Positions 6,437 through 17,204 of a stretch of DNA of 23,239 nt are shown piece after piece. The position numbers and the translations under genes are program-made. The stretch is from Gammaproteobacteria bacterium (lineage in GTDB: Bacteria; Pseudomonadota; Gammaproteobacteria; Pseudomonadales; Azotimanducaceae), in contig JAPPHP010000014.1 of the NCBI GenBank assembly GCA_028821035.1, forward strand, positions 1 to 23,239. The letters are read 5' to 3'. The notes beneath the pieces were generated by a model. It saw nothing but the letters and a program-made list of their open reading frames with translations, made no database searches and was not told the origin of the DNA. How positions within the stretch are numbered: the stretch's first letter is position 1; the number at the start of each line of letters is the position of its first letter.

Positions 6437-7585
6437 TCACATCACCCCCTCTTGTCCAGCCCCGATCTGGTAGACACGGGCCGCGCAGCCATGGAAGAGC
6501 TCGTTCCTCTCGGTCGCCGAGAGTTCGAGCGCCGTCGCGACCCTCTTGAACGCGTTCCAGAGATTCGTATACGAACACGACACCTTGTCGATCGGAAAGT
6601 TCGACTCGAACATGCAGCGCTCAACGCCGAAGGCTTCAATCAACTCCGCGAAGTAGGGCTGCCAAGCCGCCGCCATCTCGGCGGACGGGGGTGGCGCGTC
6701 GCGTTCCGAATAGCCCCAACCGTAAGCCGGCATGCCGCAACCGCCGAGCTTCATGACGACGTTGGCGCAGTCAGCGAGCGAGCGGACGGCCCGCCGCCAC
6801 TCGAAGAACACCGCGCCGTCGCGTTCGGCCGCCAACGGACCCTTCGCGATCGGGCCGCCGACGTGGTCGACGACGATGCTCACGCCCGGGAACGCGTTGG
6901 CGAGGTCTTCGACCTCCCCAAGCTGCGTGTGATACCCCCAGCAGTCGAACGTAAGTCCGAGGCGATCGAGCACCGCGAAGCCGGCCCGGAAGTCGTCACG
7001 CGCGAGCAGTCCGGGCTTGTCGCGGGTCGTGGGGGAATTCCCGATGTCCGGCGACTCATGCCAGGCGTGCGCATGGCGAATGCCCCGAAACCGCGGGCTC
7101 GCCGCGCGGTGGGCGAGGATCACGGGCTCCACCGCGGCGCCGAGGGTCAGATCGGCGTGGCCGACGATGGCCCCGCAGCACCTCGCATTCGGGCCGTAGA
7201 GGTTGCTCGCGGCCATGGCCGCGATGCCATTCGCGAACTCGGTCTCACCGACGCAGGCGGTGGCTCCACCGTCGGCCCGATACATGGCCATGCACTCGAC
7301 GAACACGGTATCGACCACGTTGTGGCCGCCAGCGCGAACGTCGTCCATGAGGTCGTCACCGAGGTAGCGCAGAGGCAGGTCGCCGAGCCACTTTGTCTTC
7401 GCGCCGACCTCGGAACGGCTACGTGTCCCCTCGGGAAGCTCGGATCGCGGTCGCCAGTCCCACAGATGGTGATGGGGATCGATAATGGGTTGTTCCGGGT
7501 CGATGGCCTCTTCCGGCGTGCGTGCGAGCCATTCCCGCAGCGCGAGTCCCGGCACGTCGGGAATCTCTGCAGCATCATTCATCAT
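6437..7585 (-). CDS. Amidohydrolase-2 family metal-dependent hydrolase
   Basis: A 382-residue TIM-barrel hydrolase of the PF04909 amidohydrolase-2 group, which includes lactone hydrolases and non-oxidative decarboxylases of aromatic and ring-cleavage acids. Visible features are IIDPHHHLWDW (metal-binding HxH, residues 34-44), GIRHAHAWHES, VVDHVGGPI, and the late-strand MFESNFPIDK segment carrying the usual acidic residue. There is no signal peptide, so it is cytoplasmic. ATG at 7585 is followed by a second ATG; an AGGAC Shine-Dalgarno supports this region. It lies between the MFS gene (66 bases upstream) and the VOC gene (46 bases downstream). In this context it plausibly acts on a lactone or carboxylated intermediate, but that is inference. 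Confidence 0.88.
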   Translation of the reverse strand: MMNDAAEIPDVPGLALREWLARTPEEAIDPEQPIIDPHHHLWDWRPRSELPEGTRSRSEVGAKTKWLGDLPLRYLGDDLMDDVRAGGHNVVDTVFVECMAMYRADGGATACVGETEFANGIAAMAASNLYGPNARCCGAIVGHADLTLGAAVEPVILAHRAASPRFRGIRHAHAWHESPDIGNSPTTRDKPGLLARDDFRAGFAVLDRLGLTFDCWGYHTQLGEVEDLANAFPGVSIVVDHVGGPIAKGPLAAERDGAVFFEWRRAVRSLADCANVVMKLGGCGMPAYGWGYSERDAPPPSAEMAAAWQPYFAELIEAFGVERCMFESNFPIDKVSCSYTNLWNAFKRVATALELSATERNELFHGCAARVYQIGAGQEGVM

Positions 7586-7651
7586 GTGGTCCTGTACTTG
7601 GATCTTCGGTCTCTTTCCGCCATTGCTCTTCGCCTCACGACTCTTTCCACC

Positions 7652-9010
7652 TCACGACACCAACTCGTCTCTGAAGTGTTTTGACGCGATGAAAAAGTGA
7701 ATCGCCCCCCAACCGATGAACGAGACCCCCAAGATCATTGCATAGCGCAGGCTCTCGCCACCCAGAGCCGGCGCCAGCGCATCGCTGAGCAGGCCAATGA
7801 GCAGTGGTCCCCCGCCAACACCGACAAGACTCGTGGCGAACATGATCGCGGCCGTTCCCATGCCGCGAAGGTGTGCGGGCAGCACGCTTTGAATACTCGT
7901 CAGAACGAGCCCCACGCAGGATGAGGAGACGACGACGGTGAACGCCAGCATTGCGCACACCACAAAGATGTCGTCGAGATACAGGGAGAGCATATAGGTA
8001 GGTACGACCGCGAGGTAGCCACCGCCGGGCCACCACAGCTCCCAACGCCGGTCCCGCCGCACGGCCTTTGGTCCAAATGCCACGCCGAGCATCGCGCCGG
8101 CGAACGTGCCCAACCCGGCCACGACGCCAAGCAACGCGCCCACTTCGCTCAGGGACATGCCATGGCTGCGCACAAAAAAAGCGCCGAACCAGGCGCCCAC
8201 ACCCGCGCCGCCAAAGGCAGCGATGCCATAAGCGATCAGGACGTGCCGCATCGTCCGCCGACCGAGCACCTGGCCGACTGCCTGATACCAGGCGATGTCT
8301 GTATCGAACCGCTCCGAGGAGCTCTGGAAACGGCCGCGCGGCGGCTCACCCAAAGTCGTCAGCAGCACAACGGCGAGCAGCACACCGGGCAGCCCCATGG
8401 TAAAGAACGCGACTCGCCAACCGTAGTGCTCGGCGACCACCCCGACCAACCCCAGTCCCAATGAGCCGCCAGCCGCGCCGCCCAACTGAAACCAACTCAT
8501 GCCCCGGCTGCGCTCTTCCGGCGTGTAATAGTCTCCCAGTATCGACACGGACGCCGGAGAGCCACCGGCTTCGCCAATGCCGACCACGATCCTTGTCAGC
8601 GCCAACTGTACGAAGTTGTGGGCAAGGCCGGCGACCGCGGTCGCAAAGCTCCAGACGGCCAGGCAGGCTGACAGCAGTTTCACCCTGCTGCGCGTATCCG
8701 CCAGGCGCGCGAGCGGAATGCCGAACAATGCGTAGGTCAGACTGAATGCAAACCCGGTGAGGATGCCGAGCTGCGTATCGGACAGGCCAAGGTCTGCCTT
8801 GATCGGCTCGATCAGGATCGACAGAGCCGACCGGTCCAGGGCATTGAACATGTTGACAAGGCCCAACAGCACAGTCACGTGAACGAGCTGGCCACGACCG
8901 ACACCGGCTCGGCTGCCCGCATCCGGCTTCCGGGGGATCTCCTGGAAGCTCTGAACGGCGCTGTTCGACGTGCCGGCGGCGGTGCCGGGACGTGTCGTTC
9001 CCGTGGTCAT
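7652..9010 (-). CDS. MFS transporter, spinster-like group
   Basis: A 452-residue inner-membrane major facilitator protein with about twelve hydrophobic segments. The N-terminal tail (about 40 residues) is polar. Helix 1 carries LLGLVNMFNALDRSALSILIEPI, typical of the spinster-like group, followed by LSDTQLGILTGFAFSLTYALF. The loop 2-3 motif is GIPLARLADTRSRVKLLS (variant of GxxxDRxGRR). ARTIVGIGEAG-like helix 4 is present as LTRIVVGIGEAGGSPASVSI. It sits within the nine-gene run between the FAD monooxygenase and the amidohydrolase. The likely job is inner-membrane passage of the compound imported by the TonB receptor or of a metabolite; the direction of transport is not determinable. Confidence 0.9.
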   Translation of the reverse strand: MTTGTTRPGTAAGTSNSAVQSFQEIPRKPDAGSRAGVGRGQLVHVTVLLGLVNMFNALDRSALSILIEPIKADLGLSDTQLGILTGFAFSLTYALFGIPLARLADTRSRVKLLSACLAVWSFATAVAGLAHNFVQLALTRIVVGIGEAGGSPASVSILGDYYTPEERSRGMSWFQLGGAAGGSLGLGLVGVVAEHYGWRVAFFTMGLPGVLLAVVLLTTLGEPPRGRFQSSSERFDTDIAWYQAVGQVLGRRTMRHVLIAYGIAAFGGAGVGAWFGAFFVRSHGMSLSEVGALLGVVAGLGTFAGAMLGVAFGPKAVRRDRRWELWWPGGGYLAVVPTYMLSLYLDDIFVVCAMLAFTVVVSSSCVGLVLTSIQSVLPAHLRGMGTAAIMFATSLVGVGGGPLLIGLLSDALAPALGGESLRYAMILGVSFIGWGAIHFFIASKHFRDELVS

Positions 9011-9064
9011 CGAAATGAACTCGCCCTGGCGTCCGTGCCCGTCAGATCGTGGGCCACGGGTACC

Positions 9065-10843
<1,779 letters not shown>

Positions 10844-10960
10844 TGCCACAAGGGTCCCTCGTCCGACGGATCCTGGAGCTTCGCCGCTCTCCGGAGCCAA
10901 GACGCCGTCCAGTCCGCGGTGTTCGACCGGGTCGCTCGTCGATCGGTGGGCTGGGGGAGC

Positions 10961-11974
10961 TCAGCCAGCCAGCCTCCGTTGCTCCGCCCGCTTTTGGTAC
11001 GAGATCGTCTTCTTGCCGGAAAACGCGCTGTAGTCGTAGTCCGGCCGCAGGTCGACACGCCCGTTGGCAGGTTCCCGATCGAACAGGCTGCAGTACGACG
11101 GAGGACCCGCGGGATTGTGCTTGTCGCGGTCGATGTCGAAACCGTCTCTGCCGAACGGGAACTTCCCATACTGGTCCATCAGGCTGGCGAAGCGGACCGG
11201 ATTGCGGTCCAGGGCCTCCTGGGTACAGGTCTGCCTGTACGGCTCCTGGGTCTGCAGATGCGGCCGCGCGAAAACACCCAGCATCATGATGCGCAGGCCG
11301 GGTACGGAACGCTCGTAGGACCCATGCCAGGTGTGGTCGCCCCACACCACGAGCGACCCCGCGGGTGCTTCGACTGGATGGGCCCGGTCAGCCCAGCTCT
11401 CGACTTCCTCGGGCGAGGGTAAACGGCAATGGCGGTGACTCCCCGGCACGAACGACAAGGCGCCTTCCGCCTTGGAATAGTCCGTCAGCAAGTAATTGAC
11501 GGTCGCCGTGTTTGCTGCGGCTGGAAGTGTCGGCACGCTGTAGTCCGTCCAATCCACATGGATCGGCGTCCGTTCTGCGCAGCGTGGGCCTTTGATCCAT
11601 CCGTTGCACAGACTGAGAATACAACCCGTTCCGACCAGGTACTGGGCCAGACCGAGCACGGTCGGATTGAGCACCACGGACTCGAAGATGCGGTCTTCCC
11701 AGAGCATGAAGCGAATGTTCTCCTGGCGGTCCTCGAAGAACTCCGGTACTGCCTCGACGGGCTGGTCGAATCGAGCCGCGGCAACCCGCACGACGGCATC
11801 GCGGACTCGTTCGTGAAAGCCCGCCGGCGCGACTTTCTCCGGTGGCACGACGGTAAAGCCCTGGGTCTCGAGCTCCATGACGCTGGACAGAAGATCGAGT
11901 TCATCGAGCTCTTCCAGCAGTTGAGGCGTCGTGTCGTTCGGTTGCCAGCCCGTGATCTTGTTCATATGAATCAT
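10961..11974 (-). CDS. Phytanoyl-CoA dioxygenase (PhyH)-like Fe(II)/2-oxoglutarate enzyme
   Basis: A 337-residue PhyH-family oxygenase. The Fe-binding H-x-D is H139/D141 (TPIHVDWTD). The distal His and 2-oxoglutarate Arg lie in GDHTWHGSYERSVPGLRIM (H217 with R222 or R228). The core beta-sheet stretch EGALSFVPGSHRHCRLPSPEE is typical. PhyH homologues in bacteria hydroxylate varied small molecules and are not limited to phytanoyl-CoA. ATG at 11974 or at 11965 could start it; both are weakly supported by Shine-Dalgarno. Stop and start spacing to the esterase is 28 bases. It is likely one oxidation step in the catabolic segment of the sigma-linked run. Confidence 0.88.
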   Translation of the reverse strand: MIHMNKITGWQPNDTTPQLLEELDELDLLSSVMELETQGFTVVPPEKVAPAGFHERVRDAVVRVAAARFDQPVEAVPEFFEDRQENIRFMLWEDRIFESVVLNPTVLGLAQYLVGTGCILSLCNGWIKGPRCAERTPIHVDWTDYSVPTLPAAANTATVNYLLTDYSKAEGALSFVPGSHRHCRLPSPEEVESWADRAHPVEAPAGSLVVWGDHTWHGSYERSVPGLRIMMLGVFARPHLQTQEPYRQTCTQEALDRNPVRFASLMDQYGKFPFGRDGFDIDRDKHNPAGPPSYCSLFDREPANGRVDLRPDYDYSAFSGKKTISYQKRAEQRRLAG

Positions 11975-12002
11975 GCACTCACTGTCATCCGCCGCCGGCG
12001 CA

Positions 12003-13475
12003 TCACGCGTCGCCCCACCGCTTGCGCATTTGGCTGTCCGGGTCGTTCTCGATCCGCGATGCGGCGTCCAGGATCATGACCTCCCGTCGATCGGCCGAGT
12101 ACGGAGCCCAGTGCGGCAGACCGGCACCGTTGGGATCGCCCGTGCGCGCGAAGGCCAGTATGGTGTTGGACCAATGTTCTGCCAGTTGGCGGACCACCGG
12201 ATCCCCCGGATCGTGGAAGAGTGCGGTGCGCGAAGTCTCCGGGCGCGCATAGTCGTTGAACGTGAACGCAACCTCGCAGCCATGCGTGGCGCCGAGGGCA
12301 CCGTCCATGACGGACGAAGGCAGGTCGAAACGGTAGAGCCAGCCACCGCACCCGGCCGCTGTGACCGCCTCGCTGGTGCGAATGGCAGCACGCCGGAACA
12401 TCTCGGTATAGACCCGCTGGTATAGCGTCTTGTCGGTGTCGTCGGGATGCGCGTCCTGCAGCGAAGCAAGGTATTCGCCCGGCTCCACCCCGACGCTGAG
12501 GAGGTCGAAGGGCATCGCCCCCAGGACCGCGGCCATGGGATCGAAGAAGGTGCCTTCGGGGGCGAAAGAGGTGAAAAAGGTGCCTTCATCCCGATTGGAG
12601 CCGGCCATGTAGGGTACGCCGCGGCGGCCGCGCTCGGCAATCGCCTGATAGGTATCCCGAGTGACCACCACGCCATCAACGCAGGCGCCCGCCGACATAT
12701 CGATACCGGAGTCGAGCTGCGCCGCCAGCAACTCTTCGGCCGAGAGCTGGTGGAGGCGGTTGAGCAGTTCCCTGTCGTCCACCTTCAGGTGTGCGGCCAG
12801 CCCCGCCGCCAGCGGCGCCGGCGCGTTGGTGATGGCCGTGCCGCTATGGGCGATAGCGCGCTGATACAGGCCGTCGGCGGACGGCGCCGCCAGAAGCGCA
12901 TTGACCGAGCCGCCGCCCCCGGACACGCCGAAGATGGTCACGTTGTTGGGGTCACCTCCGTAGTCTGCGATGTTCTCCCGGACCCAGGTCAGGGCCAGGA
13001 TCTGGTCGCGAAAACCGTTGGACGCCGATCCGGCGAGGTCGTCATCGTACTGCGACAGGTCGAGGAAACCGAACACGCCGAGCCGATAGTTGACCGTAAC
13101 CACTACTGCATCGCCCTGGGCGGCCAGATTGGCGCCGTCATGGTCGCTCCCGCAGCCGATGTAGTAGCCGCCGCCGTGAATCCAGAACAATACCGGCCGG
13201 CCGCCGCCGTCGGCGGCTGGCGTGTAGATATTCAGGAACAGGCAGTCCTCGCTTCGCCCTTCTGCCCACGGCGGACCGACCGGAGCCTCCGGTTGCATGG
13301 CGCGGTGGCCGAACGTCGTCCCATCAAGCGTGCCCGACCAGGGTCCATGGCGTGCCGCCGCATGGAAACGTCGTTCACCCACCGGGGGTTTTCCATACGG
13401 AATACCCAGGAACATCCAGATGTCTTTTTCCGATGTGCCAACAATGGCGCCAAGCCGCGTATTCACAGTGGCCAT
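12003..13475 (-). CDS. Type B carboxylesterase
   Basis: A 490-residue alpha/beta hydrolase of the carboxylesterase type B (COesterase) family. The oxyanion loop HGGG is at 100-103. The nucleophile elbow is GVSGGGGS with S185 (instead of the common GESAGG), the acid is E297 (NRDEGTF) and the base is H398 (GATHGCEVAFTF). Conserved SEDCLFLNIYTP (75-86) and NYRLGVFGFL (129-138) are present. No signal peptide was seen, so the enzyme should be cytoplasmic and act after uptake. The ATG at 13475 has a GGGAG Shine-Dalgarno. It follows the TonB receptor by 24 bases. It probably hydrolyses an ester in the imported substrate or the ester made by the nearby Baeyer-Villiger-type enzyme. Confidence 0.92.
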   Translation of the reverse strand: MATVNTRLGAIVGTSEKDIWMFLGIPYGKPPVGERRFHAAARHGPWSGTLDGTTFGHRAMQPEAPVGPPWAEGRSEDCLFLNIYTPAADGGGRPVLFWIHGGGYYIGCGSDHDGANLAAQGDAVVVTVNYRLGVFGFLDLSQYDDDLAGSASNGFRDQILALTWVRENIADYGGDPNNVTIFGVSGGGGSVNALLAAPSADGLYQRAIAHSGTAITNAPAPLAAGLAAHLKVDDRELLNRLHQLSAEELLAAQLDSGIDMSAGACVDGVVVTRDTYQAIAERGRRGVPYMAGSNRDEGTFFTSFAPEGTFFDPMAAVLGAMPFDLLSVGVEPGEYLASLQDAHPDDTDKTLYQRVYTEMFRRAAIRTSEAVTAAGCGGWLYRFDLPSSVMDGALGATHGCEVAFTFNDYARPETSRTALFHDPGDPVVRQLAEHWSNTILAFARTGDPNGAGLPHWAPYSADRREVMILDAASRIENDPDSQMRKRWGDA

Positions 13476-13499
13476 CGTCTGGGCTCCCGTGGTGTTCGG

Positions 13500-16187
13500 T
13501 CAGCCGCCGCCCAAGTCGTAGCGAACCTCCAGGCCAACCGTGCGCGGCTGCCCAAAGCGAATGCCCAGAATGTCGTTGGCATTGAAGACAATGATCTCGT
13601 CCGAGAGATTCTCGACGAACAAGGCCAAGCGCCAGGACCGGTCCGTATTGGTGAGACCGAGACGGCCATTGAGCTTGTGATAACCGGGTGCATCGAAGTC
13701 CCTGGCGACACGGTACCAGTCTGCCCGCGCGTCCAGTTCCCAACCGTTGCTCAGGGGCATGCGATAGGACAGCGAGGAACTCCAACTATACTTGGGTGCG
13801 TTCAACAGGCGTTGGCCCTGGACGATCGGCGTGATGTAGATGTGCGCGTCTGGCCTCACGACCGAGTCAAGTCGGGCCTCGTCATTGTAATCGCCGCCCA
13901 CCGTCAAGGTTAACCGGTCGGTGAGCAACGCCGAGACCTCCAGTTCAACGCCTTGGCTATGGGCGTCTCCGGTGTTGTCCTGGAACAGGACCTCATTGCC
14001 GAAGAGTTGTGGTGGTGCGGTCGTCTGTGCCATCAGAATGTCTTCCCATTCCATGTAGTAGACTGCCGTAGCCACACTCACCCGATTGTCCAGAAACTCG
14101 GTCTTGAGACCCAACTCGTAGGTAATCACTTCATCGCCGTCTGCCCGGAAGGCATTGCCGTTGGCGGCAAGCCACTCATCGCCCCCGGCGACCGGGAATG
14201 CCAGGTTGCGCAGCGTTTCGATATGGCCAAGCAATTCCAGGTTAAACACGCCCTGGCGAAATCCCTGGGCGGCGGTTCCATAGACAAGGAAGCCATCCCG
14301 TGGCCGCCAACTCACAATTGCCTTGGGCGAGAAGAAGGTGTCGTCCAACCCGTGACCTGAGCCCACCAGCTCGGTTTCTGTCCGGGCGACCCGTGCACCC
14401 AGGGTCAACTCCCAATGCTCGTTGAAGCCGTAGCTCACCTCGCCAAAGGCCGACCGTTCCTCGCGCTCCACTACTTTCTCCGTGCTGCCACCGAAGATCC
14501 CCAGCAGCGCCTCCGGCACTGCTTCGAATCCCGGGTTCGGGACCAGCAGGAATCCGTCGAGTGGTTGATCGCCGTCCTTGTTTTTCTTCCCTGTGCTGTC
14601 GCTGTAGTAGAGCCCGGCGGTCCAGGACCAGTTGCCTTCGCGGGTGGACACCAGGCGGAATTCCTGGGTGTGTCGCTCTGCACGCCGGAGGAATGCGTTA
14701 TCTCCCCCGGCGCCAGCAAGTCCTGGTCCAGCCGGGAGGTTGAGATCGGGACGTACGAAGCGAAGAAAGTCGACCAGGCCTTCAAAGCCAAACCTCACCG
14801 CGGTGTTAGACGATGCCAGCGCGAGTTTCGCTTCACGCTGGAAGTAGGATGTTGAAGAGGTCAACTCGGCCCAGTCGAGGTCGTAGCGAATGGTCAAATT
14901 CGCCTGCCTATGCAGGTCCGACCCTCCATTCGGGAAGTCGGGACTGGTGATCTCGGTACTCCCGTAGGCATACGTACCATAACCCGGGCCACCGAAGTCG
15001 GACTCCATATGGTTTCTCATCAGGGCAACTTCAAGGTTGTCTGTCGGAAACCAGTTTAGCTTCACCCGGAGACCTTCGTCTTCCTGGCTGTCAACATCAT
15101 CCTCATTGCGGGGCGCGGCAATGTCGAGGATCCCCGGTTGATCTCGATAGTACCCAGAAACGCGGAGGCCGAGTTTCTCTTGAATGAGGGGGATGTTCAC
15201 CACCGCATTGAAGCGACTTCCCAGATCGTCGCTGTCACTGATGCTCGCGGCATTTGCGGCAAGGGTCAGGTCAAACTCGTCGGGATCGGCATCCTTGGTG
15301 ATGTATCTGAGCAGACCGCCCACGCTGCCTTCTCCATAGAGGGTCCCTTGAGGGCCCTTCAGGACCTCCACCCGTTGCAGGTCAAACAGCACGCCGGCGA
15401 TCTGGCTGTCTCCCGCGAATTCGGTCTGATCCGTTACCGGAACCTCGTCCACATAGACCGAGACCAGACTCAAGCCTCCCGTTGTACCCAACCCGCGAAT
15501 GGTAATGTTGTTGTACGTGCCCCTGGCCGTCTTGAAGGACATGGAGGGAATGGATTCATACAGGGTTTGGATGTCGACAATCCCCTTGTCGTCGATCATC
15601 TCGTCCGTCAGGCTCGAAATGGCCATCGGCGTGTCCATTAACGCGGTGTCGCGATAGGTAGCGCTGACAATGATCTGCTCGATCACGTTGCCAGGGTCGT
15701 CCGGGCGAGCACTGCCCGCGTCTTCCGCAGCGGTCACTGGCCCCGATGCCAGAAAAGCTGTCAGCAGACCGGCGAGACCCCGGAGTATCGGCGGTCTCCT
15801 GGGTTCCTCGACAGAATGCGTGAACTCTGCGACCACGCGGGTGACGATGATCGCGTCACCGCGGATACCGTATTCCAGCCCGGTCCCGGCAAGCAGCGCG
15901 TCGAGCGCTTCGGCGGCCGGATAGGTGCCGCGTAGCCCGGGCGAGTCACCGGTTGCATCGTCGTGAACCATCACCGTCAACCCGGCCTGCTCACCGTACT
16001 GAAGGAGCGCTCGCGCGATCTCCTGCGGTGGTATGTCGAAGTGCCTGACGGTAGCGAACGGGTCCCTCTTCTCTCTCTCCTCCATCCTTCCTCCTTTAGC
16101 ATCGATAGTGCTTGCAAGGCAGGTACCGAAAACAACGGGACATAGGGCCATCAGCACGCCTCTGCAGAGGTAAGACGAATAGCTCAA
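13500..16187 (-). CDS. TonB-dependent outer-membrane receptor with STN signalling domain
   Basis: An outer-membrane transporter of up to 895 residues. An STN (secretin/TonB short N-terminal) signalling domain lies at about 50-116 (FDIPPQEIARALLQYGEQAG to GDAIIVT). A TonB-box-like EQIIVSATYRD is at 170-180, the plug at about 183-300 includes VEVLKGPQGTLYGEGSVGG, and a beta-barrel continues to the end. The STN domain and adjoining FecR and ECF genes indicate transenvelope signalling. Start choice is open. TTG at 16187 gives a signal-peptide-like leader. ATG at 16085 has a near-perfect AAAGGAGG Shine-Dalgarno 4 bases upstream but would leave no N-terminal signal. A second signal-like hydrophobic stretch (about 130-154, ending SGPVTAAE) follows the STN domain. 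The C-terminus ends RYDLGGG, without the usual terminal aromatic. The substrate is unknown; siderophore uptake is not implied. Confidence 0.92.
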   Translation of the reverse strand: MSYSSYLCRGVLMALCPVVFGTCLASTIDAKGGRMEEREKRDPFATVRHFDIPPQEIARALLQYGEQAGLTVMVHDDATGDSPGLRGTYPAAEALDALLAGTGLEYGIRGDAIIVTRVVAEFTHSVEEPRRPPILRGLAGLLTAFLASGPVTAAEDAGSARPDDPGNVIEQIIVSATYRDTALMDTPMAISSLTDEMIDDKGIVDIQTLYESIPSMSFKTARGTYNNITIRGLGTTGGLSLVSVYVDEVPVTDQTEFAGDSQIAGVLFDLQRVEVLKGPQGTLYGEGSVGGLLRYITKDADPDEFDLTLAANAASISDSDDLGSRFNAVVNIPLIQEKLGLRVSGYYRDQPGILDIAAPRNEDDVDSQEDEGLRVKLNWFPTDNLEVALMRNHMESDFGGPGYGTYAYGSTEITSPDFPNGGSDLHRQANLTIRYDLDWAELTSSTSYFQREAKLALASSNTAVRFGFEGLVDFLRFVRPDLNLPAGPGLAGAGGDNAFLRRAERHTQEFRLVSTREGNWSWTAGLYYSDSTGKKNKDGDQPLDGFLLVPNPGFEAVPEALLGIFGGSTEKVVEREERSAFGEVSYGFNEHWELTLGARVARTETELVGSGHGLDDTFFSPKAIVSWRPRDGFLVYGTAAQGFRQGVFNLELLGHIETLRNLAFPVAGGDEWLAANGNAFRADGDEVITYELGLKTEFLDNRVSVATAVYYMEWEDILMAQTTAPPQLFGNEVLFQDNTGDAHSQGVELEVSALLTDRLTLTVGGDYNDEARLDSVVRPDAHIYITPIVQGQRLLNAPKYSWSSSLSYRMPLSNGWELDARADWYRVARDFDAPGYHKLNGRLGLTNTDRSWRLALFVENLSDEIIVFNANDILGIRFGQPRTVGLEVRYDLGGG

Positions 16188-16202
16188 CGTAGCTCCATCA
16201 GA

Positions 16203-17201
16203 TCAGTCTGACCGGACGTCATACAAGATCGTCACGCCCGAACCGTGGTTGACAGGGGCTACCGGGACCACGGCAGCAAGTAGGCTTACCATGGATTCAT
16301 GACTCCGTATGTTGATGATGCCGGTGACGTCGTAGTCCGGTACACCGTCAGCCACCTGAACGTTGTTGTGGGTGTAGCGTGAAATCTCTCGAACCGCTTC
16401 GCGAAGCGGCGTCTTGTAGAACTTGAGCACGCCTCGACGCCACGCCGTTACCGCTTCAGCATCGGTTTCGTAGCCCGAGCTGATTTCGCCTGACGCGTCT
16501 ATCACGAGCTGTTCGTTGCGCTCGAGAATCAACCCGCCACGCGCCGAGGTTGTGGCCTCGGAGGAGAGCATGAAGTCGTCGACCGTATCGGGCACGACCG
16601 CCACCCGGCCCTCCAATACCGTCACCGACCAGTGGCCCAGCTCGGTCCGGTACACAGCGAAACTCGTACCGATCGCGATCACGTTGTGCTTGCCCGCTCG
16701 CACGACGAACGGTCGCGACTCGTCGTGATCGACATCGAACGCTCCCTCGCCGCGTTTGACAATGACCTCTCGAACGCTGGCGGAATAGCGAATCTCCAGG
16801 TCCGAATCCGTGTTGACGTGCAGTCGGGATCCATCGTCAAGCGCGAGCTGGCGCTGCTCCGCCTTTGCGGTTGTGACGGTCATGCGCGAACCGGCCGTTG
16901 GTTCCATGCCCTGCCACCAAAGCACGGCGACGACCAGCGATGCCGCTGCTGCAAGGCCGACGAGCAACTTTCCGCGCGGGCGACGAGCGTGCTGCAAGTT
17001 CAACTGCGCGAGCTCGTCACGTGCCCAGGATTCGAGGCCGCCGACGTCTTGCCACTCCTGCTCGGCTCGGGCGTAGGCAAGCTCGTGCTCAAAGTCCGCT
17101 TCCAGCCACTGATTGAAGTTGTGTCGATCCGTGCTCGTCACATCCGGGGCACGCAGCCTGGTAAACCAGCGGATTGCTTGGGTATCGATGTCGTCCTTCA
17201 A
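16203..17201 (-). CDS. FecR-family anti-sigma / sigma regulator
   Basis: A 332-residue inner-membrane regulator. The N-terminal cytoplasmic DUF4880-like sigma-binding region (about 8-50, AIRWFTRLRAPDVTSTDRHNFNQWL-like pattern) is followed by one transmembrane helix at about 79-96 (LLVGLAAAASLVVAVLWW). Then comes the periplasmic FecR domain (about 105-225) and a C-terminal STN-like fold (FYKTPLREAVREISRYTH, VTGIINIRS). The periplasmic part should contact the receptor STN domain and relay signal to the sigma factor. The start is TTG at 17201, with AAGGG 8 bases upstream inside the end of the sigma gene; the gap to sigma is only 3 bases. It follows the standard sigma, FecR, receptor order. Confidence 0.9.
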   Translation of the reverse strand: MKDDIDTQAIRWFTRLRAPDVTSTDRHNFNQWLEADFEHELAYARAEQEWQDVGGLESWARDELAQLNLQHARRPRGKLLVGLAAAASLVVAVLWWQGMEPTAGSRMTVTTAKAEQRQLALDDGSRLHVNTDSDLEIRYSASVREVIVKRGEGAFDVDHDESRPFVVRAGKHNVIAIGTSFAVYRTELGHWSVTVLEGRVAVVPDTVDDFMLSSEATTSARGGLILERNEQLVIDASGEISSGYETDAEAVTAWRRGVLKFYKTPLREAVREISRYTHNNVQVADGVPDYDVTGIINIRSHESMVSLLAAVVPVAPVNHGSGVTILYDVRSD

Positions 17202-17204
17202 GTG

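Noticed and set aside
6413..7684. Plus-strand frame of 423 codons
   Set aside because: It is antisense to the amidohydrolase, whose HHH and DHVGGP motifs are clear.
12447..13913. Long plus-strand frame of 488 codons
   Set aside because: It is antisense to the carboxylesterase and receptor genes, which have complete motifs; it has no domain of its own.
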